Assembly (NCBI GenBank): GCA_025618425.1
Contig: CM046836.1
Span: forward strand, 14,324,738-14,388,737
Origin: Heliocidaris tuberculata
Lineage: Eukaryota; Echinodermata; Echinoidea; Camarodonta; Echinometridae
Reading direction: 5' to 3'
DNA: 64,000 nt
Under the pieces are notes generated by a model. That model was given only the letters and a program-made list of their open reading frames with translations. It did no database searches and had not been told where the DNA came from. Positions 22,015 through 32,365 of this stretch are shown here, piece after piece. Within the stretch, counting starts at the first letter, position 1. Every line of letters starts with the position of its first letter. The position numbers and the translations under genes were made by a program.

Positions 22015-22279
22015 CTGAAAAGCAGAAATGAAATATCATTACTAATATTATTACACCTGCATTTATATTGATTAGTTAAATGTTGCCTATTATAGATTTT
22101 TTTAATGCACATGTACATGTCTCCATTTACGCTGCTAGATTATATTGCTCTTCTGTTTTTGAAAAAACATTTCCGAAGTACAATGGTGGGCTCATTACTA
22201 AAATTATATATTTCATGAGTAATGCACAAAATGAAAGATTTCATACATTATATACTATGCATTATTTCGTTTTTCTCAA

Positions 22280-22440
22280 ATTAGGAAATCCACATCTGTA
22301 GAATCATTAAAATTAAGAATTAAAACACATCTCTTCATTTAATTGTTCACTATTGTTTAAGCAGGAGCTCTTGCAGCGCAGAAGAATATATGTACATAGG
22401 TTCTGCGCTTTATAAATTGTTATATTATTATTATTCTTAA
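22280..22440 (+). repeat. LINE 3'-end fragment with (TTA)n tail
   Basis: Encodes KSTSVESLKLRIKTHLF, typical of the very end of L2/CR1-like ORF2, then 'ggttctgcgctttataaatt' and a short TTATTATTATT run, the usual 3' tail of such LINEs. Confidence 0.6.
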
Positions 22441-22576
22441 ATGAATTTTGTGTTGTAACAAGATTAACCTTTCTACATATCAATTTAAATAGCAATATCA
22501 CTACATGTATTTTATTTCAAACCCTAATCCATTCCTTTCAGGAAATAGGAAAATAGGAAGGAAAGAACATATTACT

Positions 22577-25500
22577 ACCCTTACAAAAAAAGTACCATGA
22601 TAATACCATGGTAATACCGTGGTAAAAGTACCATGGTAATACTGTGTTTGAGTACCGTGGTAAATTGGGACCGTAATACCACGGTCATTTCATGGTACTG
22701 TATTACCATGAAAATACCATGCCATTACCACGGTGAAACCATGGTTTTACCATGGTATTACCGTACCATGGATCCATTGTAAAACCATGGTTTTACCATG
22801 GTTAAACCACAATAAAATCACGGTCAAAACCACAGTAAAACTTTGGTTTTCCGGCGGAAAAATGGTAAATCCATTGTAATTCAAGTTGGAAATATCAACT
22901 GCACGGTTACATAACTTCCATTTATTTAATTTTAGTATTATATTGCATAACATATTACATACATGGTTAATATGAAACTTAAACTACTAATCACACAAGC
23001 ACAAGTCATAATCATTTTAACATCATAAATCACAATGCAGTATCATGGCCGTGCCATAGCCACTAGTTACCTATGGGTTTCAGTCTTATATACCAACTTG
23101 AGAATCTGTTACTTTTGGTAATGGTTAGTTAATTACAGTTTCTGTTATTATTAGAAAATATGGAAAGTGACATATTAAAATTCACTCAAGAAATATCTCG
23201 CAACTAATTTCATAATAAATATTTATGAAAAAAAAATAATATTGCATTTGCCCTTTTCTTAAAATATTGAATTTTGTTTAAAATTTCACAAATATGCAAA
23301 TGAAATACATGTATTCAAATGAGTAACTATGGTATTTCACCACAGTAAAACGAAGGTTTAACCGTGGCATCACTACCATGGTTTTGTGACCATGGTTAAA
23401 CCATCGCTGAAATGATGGTTATATTACCATGGTGATTCAGCTATGGTAAAACCATTTTAAATCATGGTTTTATTACCATAGTTTTTATCATGGTAAGACA
23501 ATAGTTTAATTATTGTATTACTACCATGGTTTCTTATCCATGGTAAAACCATGGTTGAAATCATGGTTGTATTACCACGGTTATTTAACCACTGTAATAC
23601 ACTGCTTTCACTATGGTTTTTTTTACTGTGGTCTTAGTGACCATGATTTCACCAGGTTTCACGATGGTTTTATTACCACGGTACATTAACCATTGTAAAA
23701 CCATGGTTTACCCAAAGTACATCCATGGTTTAACCAATGTCATGGATTAAAAACCATGGATTATGAGTTTTTAGTCCCTCGGTCTCTCCTCAATGACATT
23801 TGAGCTAAATTGGGTCTGCATATAAAGCCTACTTGTTATCGACTGTACTAGACTAAATTTACCAGCTCAGCAATAGACCTTTCTCTCTCTTTTTTCCTCT
23901 CTTTCTCTCGAGTCTCCTAGATGCCCCATCCAAATATGATATCTAAATTTGCTAACCAGAATACATTTTCCTGGTCTGTCACTGAATGGTCTTTCTGTAA
24001 TTATCTAACAACTAGGACCCATAGCGGTTACATGATAGACTATGCAGTTATACTTTTGATGTTTCTGGCAGTAGGCCCTATTTATAGATACACAGCTTAC
24101 TTTCTTTAAAAAATAAAAATAAATCACAGTTTGTTACATCGGCAGTGTTATCTATATTGTTTTACTTATTTTTGTTTGGCAACCAGTTATTTTCCACAAA
24201 TATTATGGGTTTATTACGATGGTGTTTTAACCAAAGTAAAACCGGCATGGTTTCAATAATAGCTTTATAACCATGGAGTTTAACCATGGTAAGATGTACA
24301 GTGGTATTACTATTATGGATTTTTTCATATTACCATAGGAAAATCATTGTTGTATTACCATGGTGTATTAATAAGGGTAAATCTGTGGTTTAATCATGGT
24401 TTTATTACCATGGTTTTTTAACCATGATAAAACCATGGTTTCAATCATGGTATTATAACCATGGCTGTTGACTATGGTAAAACGATTGTTTAACAATGGT
24501 GTAATAAACATGATGTTTTAACCATGGTAAAACCAGAAATTTAAACCGTGGTTATATTACCATGGTGTTTTAACTATGATAAAACCATGGTTTCAATCAT
24601 GGTTTTATAACCATGGTTGTTGACCACGGTAAAACGATTGTTAACCATGGTAAAACCAAGATTTAAACCATCCTTTAATTACCATGGTTTTTTGACAATG
24701 GTAAAAGCATAGTTTGAATCATGGTTTTATAACCATGTTTTTACCATGATAAGAAAATGGTTTAACCATGGTATAGTACTATGGGTTTTTTTTAACCATG
24801 GTAAAATCATGGTTGAAATCATGGTTATTTTTTTATTTTTTTTAATGATAGTAACACACTGGTTTCACTATGGTTTTATTACCATGGCCTTTTGACCATG
24901 ATTTGACCATGGTTTCACCATGGTTTTATGACCATGGTACATTAACCATCGTACAACCATGGTTTACCCTCATTTTATCCATGGTTTAACCATGGTCATG
25001 ATTGTAAAACCATGGATGATGATTGATTCATTGTAAAACCGTGGTTTGACAATGGTTTTATCATGTTTATGATGGTAAAACCATAGTAATTTTTTATACT
25101 GTTTACAGTGTTCAGGGCACACCATTAAAATACCATGAATGTACATCATTTTTTTTCATGGTACATGATGAAAGTACCTCAAATATCTTGTAACATGATG
25201 AAGATACATGTACTACGAATGTACAACGCTATTCATCATGGTACACTATAAAAATACCACGAATGTAAATCACTCTTCATATAGGTACATGATGAGAGTA
25301 CCATGAATGCCATGGGACATGATGAGAGTACCGTGAATGTACCGTGTTAATCACGGTACACAGAGAAAGTATTACGAATGTACAGTGCTATTCGTAGTAC
25401 ACAATGGAAGTACCGTGAATTTACACCGTTATTCATGGTACATTATGAAAGTACCACAAATTTACAGCGTTTCCCGTGGTACAAGATGCAAGTACTACGA

Positions 25501-25793
25501 ATGTACAGTGCTTTTCATGGTACAGGATGCAAATACAATGAATAAACAACGTTTTTCATGGTACATTATGAAAGTACCACACATTTACAGCGTTACCCAT
25601 GGTACAAGATGAAAGTACTACGAATGTACAATGTTTTTCATGGTACACGATGCAAATACAATGAATATACAGCGTTCTTCATGGTCATACTGTGGTAACA
25701 CCGTGTGTACCACGGAATTACCATGTTTTCGTGGTATTATGGCGATAATACCATGAAAAACGTAGTATTACCATGGTACTTTTTTGTAAGGGT
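22577..25793. mobile_element. 3.2-kb element packed with CCATGG palindromes, inverted ends
   Basis: The left end ACCCTTACAAAAAAAGTACC and right end GTACTTTTTTGTAAGGGT are inverted copies, and both are bordered by the direct trinucleotide ACT. Inside, many variants of AACCATGGTTTTACCATGGT recur on average every few tens of bases, interrupted by ordinary AT-rich stretches at about 22.86-23.33 and 23.76-24.2 kb. From about 25.1 to 25.7 kb the motif changes to a roughly 60-bp tandem unit (CATGGTACATGATGAAAGTA, then CACGAATGTACAGCG). No transposase is encoded. It is probably a non-autonomous DNA element with extreme subterminal-type repeats; the superfamily is undetermined. Confidence 0.75.
25100..25690. 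repeat. tandem ~60-bp unit inside the CCATGG element
   Basis: Successive units share 'gaatgtacagcg', 'ttcatggtacat' and 'gatgaaagtacca'. Divergence between units is moderate. An open frame of 91 codons across it (25337-25612) is a by-product of the period being near a multiple of three. Confidence 0.75.
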
Positions 25794-26003
25794 ACTCTTA
25801 GAATTAAAAATTAATGTTACACATCTTCACGTTTAAAGTCAATAATGTGCCAAGTCTTACTTACCAGGGAAGTTATGATACAAAAAATCTGGGGAAGGAG
25901 CTTGACCTTAACTTTTTCTTCTATAGATTTTTTTCCCCAATAAATGCCATTGCAACGTGCAAAATTTGTTAGACAGTAGGGCATAAAATCTTTTTTTTGG
26001 GGG

Positions 26004-26553
26004 GAAAATAGCATTGAACGCACACGTTTAAGCTTTTCGACATGCACTCATCAGAGTATATTGCATGAACGAACAGAAAGCAAAAATACTCTGATGAGTG
26101 CATGTCAAAAAGCTTAAAGATGGCCCGTCCCTTTTACAAACCTCTGCAAACTTCATGAAAGTTTGCACATATTTAGCACATATTCTTTGGATACCAACTG
26201 TGAAATTTTAAGGTCAGAGGTGCCATAACTCCCTTAAAATAAATGAAAATCTAACGCGTTGTGCGCTCTTTTGTCGCAGAGGGACCTATTCAGGATACAT
26301 CGCAAATAATGGCTTGATTTCATTTTTGAAATTACGACTACTTTCGTAGTACGAAAAAATAAAGCTCTGATAAATTATCGAAGATTATTTCCTTAAAACC
26401 AAATTTCACGCTTTGTCAATTTTGGGGATAGGTTATATAGCCTTTCTCTCTCAAATGATGACAGAGTCAGGGAACTTTCAGAATTAGGTCTGCAAAAGGA
26501 ACGGGCCATCTTTGAGTACAGCGTGTGTGTGTTCAATGCTATTTTTCAAGTTC
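26004..26553. mobile_element. palindromic MITE, right arm interrupted by a second element
   Basis: The left arm ('aaaatagcattgaacgcacacg' through 'gcactcatcagagtat') is the reverse complement of the right arm ('atactctgatgagtgcatgtc', then after an interruption 'gtgtgtgttcaatgctattt'). The right arm is split at AGCTTAA by the 26114-26515 element. Confidence 0.75.
26114..26515. mobile_element. TTAA-type MITE nested in the palindromic MITE
   Basis: Starts TTAAAGATGGCCCGTCCC and ends GGAACGGGCCATCTTTGA. The inverted ends are clear (about 16 bp). The left border is TTAA; the right border reads TTGA, a likely single-base decay. About 400 bp, non-coding. Confidence 0.7.
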
Positions 26554-27490
26554 CCAGTTCCAAGCATCTTTTTACTTATTTTATTTTTGAGCATCTACTG
26601 CAACATTATTTTGAACGTACCTCCTCCTGTGCCAGATGCTCTACCGAGCCTGCCTCCATTTTGCTCTGCTTAAGTCCTATAAACAATAACATGCATGTCT
26701 TAGTCAGAAAGTACATTCGCCTCACCTCCTTGTACGTTAGCCTCTTTTTCAATTCTTTATAAAATAACATGTATTTCTCTATCATATGCCTAAGACTAAA
26801 CCACAAGTCCACATTATCTGCCTCTATCTTTACCAGTACAGCATAATAGTGCAATTGCACAGTTCATAATCATATTCCACTGTAATCTCTAGTAATGTTT
26901 ATCAAACAGTGATCAATACAATTGGCAAAAATGATGGCATTGATCAAATCAAAATCAAAATGTAAAGAACATATTGTCGGTCATACAAGCAACCTAAATA
27001 AAAAAATCGCCTTCAGTGCATTATTCAGATATTTAAAAAAGGGAATATCTACGGCCTACATAAAATTAAAAGGCTTAAGAAATAGATGTATGGTACCGTT
27101 ACACATTCACCTTTCCAGTTGATCATCCTGCCAACTTTAAAATAGCAGGTAGCTTTAGACAAGGTAAGCACCCTTCTTTACTTATTGAACACTGAATGCT
27201 GAGGCAGGGATGACATGTCAAAGGATATCCCAAAGTGTAGCCCAATGGAAAAGGTAAAATGGCTCCTAATAATTTATAAATCTTAACTATAACATAGTAA
27301 TCAATGCAATGCATCACACAAAATTCATAATGAAATATAATTATCAATAATAATTCATAATCTATAAAAAAAAAAGTTCAATGTATTAAGTAAATTTCAA
27401 TATTCTATGAATCAGAAGCTTTAAAAAAAGTTCATACAAAGCACTTATTATCAACAGAGCTAATACAGAAGACAAGTCATTTTGGGTTCT
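26554..27490. other. no gene seen
   Basis: AT-rich DNA with short open frames that lack domains or splice sites. No inverted-repeat element was recognised. Confidence 0.45.
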
Positions 27491-27716
27491 TCACTGAGGG
27501 GGAGGACATGTGACATCTTGAGCATTAGGTCTACAGTATTCCCAGATCTTGTTGTAGAGGTACTCTTGTCGCTCTCTTGGAAGCCCTGGTGGTGGCTGGC
27601 TGGGAGGAAGAAGACGTGGTGGTCGTTGGTTTTGGTTCTTTAGAATGGTGTGCCTCTCCTCTGGCGAGTCAGCGAACATCTTACTTTAGACAACACCAGG
27701 TTCATTTGCAGAAAAT
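27491..27716 (-). pseudogene. DUF7869-like exon B (C-terminus)
   Basis: Opens after ATTTCTACAG| and reads FSANEPGVV, a TAA stop, then SKMFADSPEERHTILKNQNQ and a Pro-rich segment (LLPPSQPPPGLPRERQEYLY) before the terminal TGA at 27491-27493. Confidence 0.65.
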
Positions 27717-28027
27717 CTGTAGAAATAGAAGCAAATACAAGGAAAGAGAGAGAAGAAAAATTTAATATTAGGAATGCATTATACATTTTTATCTACAAAA
27801 CATAGGAAAAATTTCCAAACTTTCATGAAATCTTTCTGTAAAATATAAGTATTCATGTGTATTCTTAACAAATTAAGCATACTTAAGAATTAATATTAAG
27901 TTCTTACTGTATTGCATTCAAGTTCCTTCAATGTTTTATTTCCTTTTCCCAGAAGAAAAGCCAAATATATAGCAATTGAAAAACTGATTTCTTTACATTT
28001 TTAAAATGCTATTTATTACATGCTCAC

Positions 28028-28494
28028 CTGAAATGGTAGTAGCTCTTGACATTGGGAACAGGCCTGAAGTGGGGTGCCAGGAACTCCTGCCACTGGTAAG
28101 TGGGGACGATGACCTGACCACTCTCGTCCCCCACGAGTTGTGCAAAGTTGGTATCAGGAGCACTCCTCTCCACACACTCTGCGATGTCATCCAGGGTGGA
28201 AACGGCAGTCCGGCTACATGCCTTCTTGAAGAGTCCGAAGCAGTAATCCGGGACGAATTTCGTGTGGCCAGCCAGTAGAAAGTTGAGGGTTATCGTGTCA
28301 TGCAGCCCATGCAGCGTCCTCCAGCAGAGGTACCACTACAAGAACTTATTCTTGTTTTGCCCACTGCAGTTGTCGCAGTGAAATTGGAGGTGGCGCTCAC
28401 CAAAGCCATACCGACGGAAGAAAAAGTGGAGCTGTGAGATAACCGCAATAGAGCCCTTGGAGATACACATCCCCTCATCGACTAGGAAGTTTAC
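28028..28494 (-). pseudogene. DUF7869-like exon A
   Basis: 467 nt, phase 0 in and phase 2 out. Interrupted once by TAG at 28336-28338, at a position flanked by KFL and WYL. The rest of the frame is intact over 155 codons, which argues for recent inactivation. Confidence 0.7.
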
Positions 28495-28500
28495 CTGCAG

Positions 28501-28919
28501 AAAAAAAAGAGAAGAAAAAAAAAAACCCCTCAACAATAAGTGTTTTTCTTCCAAGACTTTACAGGTGAAATAAGTCACACTTAGAGAAAAAAAACTATTC
28601 AACCAGGGTCTAGTTACGTTTTCCTCATTCAAATCAGACTCAGAGATTTGTAATGTTAAAAACATTTGCCTCCCTATCTTCATGATTATGTACAAAGGGT
28701 ATATGGTACAAAATTGATTTGTATGGTAAAGTAATTATCTAGATTTAAAATTGTATTAAGAATTAGTTGGACTTCTCAAATGGGCGTGAAATCAAAGGTT
28801 TGGTGCCACAAATGTGAGTAAATCGACCAGAATTACAAAATGTACATACTAGAGAGTCATATTTCTGACTTTTATGAATGAATGATGGGAAGTATTCACA
28901 CACTAGTTCATTAAATTTT
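28501..28919. other. no gene seen
   Basis: Polypyrimidine tract and AT-rich DNA upstream of the DUF7869-like exon. No supportable exon was found. Confidence 0.4.
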
Positions 28920-29673
28920 CCTTAATTTGTGTGGTGGCAGGATAGGAAATGTCTTAAACGCGATCGCTACAATTACTTTTGCGAAAATTACCCCAGGACA
29001 ATTACCCCTAGACGACTACAGCAAGGACAAACTGCCCCGGGGAGGGGGAGGGGGGAGGGAGGGTAATTGTCATAGGGGTAATAACCCTGGAGGTAATTTT
29101 CTGAGGGGTTAGTTATTGTAGAGGGTAATTGTTTTAGGGAGTAATCATCCACTCATTATGAGTTAGCTAGTAGAAATCAATTTGAAAGTTCAATTACTGA
29201 TGTAGCCAACACTTCCCACATATGCCTTTAACCCTTTCAAGACAGTTGACCACATTTTGTGGTTTGGCTCAATAACTTTTGAATCAGAGCTCTAAAAAAT
29301 ATACCAGATGCATGAGGTGAAAAAGCAAAATTTTCTACACACACTATGTCCATTTTTATTGCATGACCATATTGCGTTTGATGCCAGGAATTTTAAAAAC
29401 GAGAATTAACTCTGAGATCCTTAAATTGGCAACACATTGAGAGGTTCAAAATCATTGTTTTTTCATCCAAATTGGCAATTTTTAAAACTTTACGGCTAAT
29501 TCCTAATCATGTATATTTTTTTTCAAAGACAATACAAGTTATTTGAACTATGTACCACTAAAAGAAAATATTACTGTTGCCAATTTGAAGAACAAAATGT
29601 GATCAATTTAACCCTTAAATAATTCCTGTCCTGAAAGGGTTAAAAGGAGCTGGTCTATTTTCCAGGGCTGTAT
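28920..29673. mobile_element. Tc1/mariner-like MITE, partial, interrupted by a TTAA element
   Basis: The stretch 'cactcattatgagttagctagtag' to 'cacatatgccttt', continued after the insertion by 'aaaaggagctgg' and 'tccagggctgtatg', is the reverse complement of the left part of the element at 43230-44192. A G/C-rich stretch at 28975-29150 with repeated 'acaattacccc' is shared in style with that element. The far end near 28.9 kb is not clear. Confidence 0.6.
29228..29643. mobile_element. TTAA MITE, copy 1 of the 'AACCCTTTC' family
   Basis: Begins TTAACCCTTTCAAGACAG and ends CTGAAAGGGTTAA. An inverted relative lies at 59159-59574. The site of insertion is a TTAA that is intact in the related MITE at 43.27 kb. 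Confidence 0.8.
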
Positions 29674-29690
29674 GTTAGCATGAACCATTA

Positions 29691-29796
29691 AGTCTGCTTA
29701 TTTTTTCTTCGTCTCCTCACCAGTTCGTTAAACATTAAATTTCACTCCTAGTCTCTTTGCAACCTTCTCCCAATATTTCTTTTTCCTCTATTCGAC
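29691..29796 (-). pseudogene. Myb/SANT-like exon, decayed copy
   Basis: After a GATCCTTCAG-like acceptor (CCTTCAG|) the minus strand reads KKKYWEKVAKRLGVKFNV and RTGEETKKK, with three in-frame stops. It is the paralogue of the exon at 33175-33286. The W, VA and RTGEE..KK pattern is that of the second half of Myb/SANT-like domains. Confidence 0.55.
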
Positions 29797-29969
29797 CTGA
29801 AGGATAAATTAAAAGAAAAGTAAATTTCAATTTCAAAATTACCTCTAAGGCTATTTTTTAACCCAAGAATTGTAATAAATTGCCATCGCATAGAAGACAT
29901 TAATTTGAATGAGGTTGTCAATACATTATAAAAACTAGGGAAAATTTGTTTTTTTCATTTTGATGCCAA

Positions 29970-30098
29970 TTTCACAGGGTTCATAGTCTCTCACTTCTTT
30001 TACATTAATGTAATCAATTGTCTACATAAATATTTAGTAGACAAAATTCTAGTGTAGCTGTGACGTAAAAGAAGTGAGAGACTATGAACCCTGTGAAA
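29970..30098. mobile_element. short hairpin MITE with about 35-bp near-perfect inverted ends
   Basis: TTTCACAGGGTTCATAGTCT and its continuation are repeated inverted as AGACTATGAACCCTGTGAAA. A second, half-decayed copy sits inside the duplicated block near 33.45-33.56 kb. Confidence 0.75.
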
Positions 30099-30159
30099 CA
30101 TAACAAAGTCTCTCTTATCAAGTGCTAACAAAAAGTAGGCATGTCACTCCTGGAGAAGA

Positions 30160-31460
30160 GATTCTGAGGTCTCTGTGTCAATATAATGCAGGCTCATACC
30201 TACAGTTCCCTCTCCTGTAGAAGCAAGGAAGTTTTTTTTTTTTTTTTTGTTCCATCCATGCGAAGCATCACAGGTAGTTCTGCTGCCTGTATTTGTGCTC
30301 TGGCACTTTCCTTGTTAAAGGGAAAGTTCACCCCGAAGATTACTTGAGTTTAAAAAATGCAGAAAAAATAAAGAAAAATATTGGCGAAAGTTTGGACAAA
30401 ATCCGTTAAAGAATAACGGAGTTATGGACTTTTGAAATTTTGATTTTGTGACGTCACATGCGAGCAGCTCCTCCATTATGTAATGTGATAAATATTCCAT
30501 AAAATACAGTTTTCTCAGAAAATTTAGAATATTTTCGTCTGTGCATTTGATATATTGTCAGAAATGTTATTCAATACTAGATTCTGAAAAGAAACAATAT
30601 TAATTTATCGTGGAACGTAAAAAAAATGCGAATATATGGAATATTTATTACATGACCAATGGGCAGCTGCTCGCATGTGACGTCACGAATCCAAAACTTT
30701 AAATACTCATAACTCTTTTATTATTTGACCGATTTTCATCAAACCTTCGCCAATATTTTTCTTTATTTTTTCTGCATTTTTTAAACTCAAGTAATCTTCA
30801 GGGTGAACTTTCCCTTTAAGCAGTGCTTGTTCAACAGAAAAAGGTAGCATATCAATGTTGGTTTTGGTAACCTGTCCATGTTCATCTTTGCAACATCATT
30901 CAGTACAATTTTAATGATGTCAGAGACTTGTTTACTTCCTACGCCTCATGCAATCAGTTCAAAGCAAACCAGTCTGATATCACTTGACTGTGTATCTCTC
31001 CCTCTCAAAGGGACTATTTCTTTATTTGTCATTATTTTATCTAATTCTGATTTTGTGTCTTTATTGTCACTTTCTATGTGACGGGTCTGCTTCTGCAAGT
31101 CTTTTTTCGTGTCTGCATACTTCAAAATGCTAGCATGAAAATATCTTCGTGAATCAGACAGATTATTCTTCTTCTTCTGAAGAGATTTTGTCTGTGATTC
31201 AAGGCTTTCGATCTTTTTGTGCAGCTTCTGATTAGCAGCAACTTGTTCATCAAGTTGGATTTTCTTGCGTTTCAGACGATGTACTACACTACTTCTCTGA
31301 AGACTGCAGAGATTTTTGATCTCCTTGTTGATATCTTTCATTGCTTCTTCCTCCTTGTTTAACTGTTTTTCTCTTTTTCTAGATTTAGCAAGCTCAGACT
31401 GGGTAACTTGATGACCCCTTACTTCATCTTCATAGAGATCAGTCAGCATATTCATCAAAT
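30160..31460 (-). pseudogene. coiled-coil transposon-related protein, broken by a nonsense codon, frame change and MITE
   Basis: Opens at a TCTCTGGCAG| acceptor at 31461. It reads LMNMLTDLYEDEVRGHQVTQ, then a Lys/Glu/Gln-rich coiled coil (about 31.0-31.4 kb; ESLESQTKSLQKKKNNLSD), then DIRLVCFELIA, where an in-frame TGA (30946-30948) interrupts before GVGSKQVSDIIKIVLNDV. The frame then changes near 30.89 kb and continues as TNIDMLPFSVEQALLNK. That is split by the 505-bp element at 30315-30819 and resumes ESARAQIQAAELP and MDGT, then an expanded poly-Lys run and ASTGEGTVGMSLHYIDTETS. I recognise it only as a family seen in many marine invertebrate genomes. A transposon origin is inferred. Confidence 0.65.
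30315..30819. mobile_element. TTAA MITE inserted in a coding exon, 505 bp
   Basis: Begins TTAAAGGGAAAGTTCACCC and ends GGGTGAACTTTCCCTTTAA, with long inverted arms (about 170 bp at each end, e.g. 'atgtgacgtca' shared). Flanked by TTAA on both sides. The host reading frame continues across the insertion if one TTAA plus the element is disregarded. Confidence 0.87.
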
Positions 31461-31472
31461 CTGCCAGAGATA

Positions 31473-31920
31473 TAAAAACATGTATAATCTGCACGAGAAT
31501 ATGATATATTAACTTCATATATACATTTAATATCATTTCATAAACAATTTAAGAAAAATAAATGGAAGGACTACTTTGCCCTCGGAGTAAGTATACACAA
31601 GACCACGTGACCATTACAGTGATTAGGTTTCGGGGCCTAAAACGTACATCGACCATACTCGAAATGCTTTAGGGTGGTCTGTAAAGAAATAATAAAAAAG
31701 AAAAAATGTCAGTACTGTAAAGTCAAAAAGAGTTTGGACCACTACAATAAATCCCCCCCCCCCCCTAGTAAGAAGTCATGAAAAATCACTTGCTGACGAT
31801 ATTTACATAATACTATATTTCTTTGGACCACTACACTCTACAAGCTTGGGTTTGGGTTGTGGAATATTGTACACCTTCTCTGCAAAACTGGATTGCTTTG
31901 CACCACAAAGAGATATATAC
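31473..31920. other. no gene seen
   Basis: Non-coding DNA with a poly-C run at about 31747-31756. Confidence 0.4.
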
Positions 31921-32365
31921 CTGGGGTGGTATTCAAATCAAAACGCGCATTGAGTCAGCATTTTACTTGGCATTTGGATTGGCTAAGTAAACTGGCTTAA
32001 CATGTATTGAGATCATATTTAAGCACTTTACTTTAGGAAGCCAACTTTAAGGCAAAATACTTACTGATATCTATTGTGATGTCACATATCCTGTCCAAAA
32101 ATATGTGCAGTGAATGCGTCACAGTAGATGTATATGATTTGCTTGTGCACAGCTTAAGCTGCTCTGCATATGTATGAATTAAAGCCACATACCTGCCAAT
32201 GAAGTAATTTGCTTAAGTCTGCTAGAGAACTGTCTTAGACTTAGGGTAAAATACTTAGCCAAATGATTCAATTGAATACCAAAATTGCTTCAGTATTTTA
32301 TCTCAGCCCAAAACTAAGTAAACTACTGATATTTCATTCTTAAGTATTGAATTGAATACAGGCCC
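31921..32365. mobile_element. probable MITE with imperfect ~20-bp inverted ends
   Basis: Left end CTGGGGTGGTATTCAAATCA, right end TTGAATTGAATACAGGCCC. Many internal 'acttagc/aagtaaa' motifs occur in both orientations. The ends are diverged, so boundaries are approximate. Confidence 0.5.

Larger units (their letters stand above)
27491..28494 (-). pseudogene. DUF7869-like transposon-associated protein, two exons, two nonsense codons
   Basis: Exon A (28028-28494) opens at a TTTCTGCAG acceptor and ends TTTCAG|GTGAGC. It encodes VNFLVDEGMCISKGS, HFFFRRYGFGERHLQFHCDN, CSGQNKNKFL, then an in-frame TAG at 28336-28338, then WYLCWRTLHGLHDTITLNFL and LAGHTKFVPDYCFGLFKK. Exon B (27491-27716) follows in matching phase and ends in TGA after a Pro-rich tail; it has an in-frame TAA at 27686-27688. 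The CDNC-GQNKN and GHTKF-PD motifs match the DUF7869 family that is abundant in marine invertebrate genomes and probably transposon-derived. Its biochemical role is unknown. Upstream exons were not found. Confidence 0.75.
29690..30105. repeat. duplicated block (partner at 33172-33560)
   Basis: Direct duplication with similarity over about 400 bases, covering the Myb/SANT-like exon, the 'gattacctctcaggctattttt'-type intron sequence and the right part of the hairpin MITE. Confidence 0.75.

Noticed and set aside
25337..25612. 91-codon plus-strand open frame with repeated 'SWYIMKVPHIYSV'-like units
   Set aside because: It arises from the ~60-bp tandem repeat of the CCATGG element; no start context or splice support.
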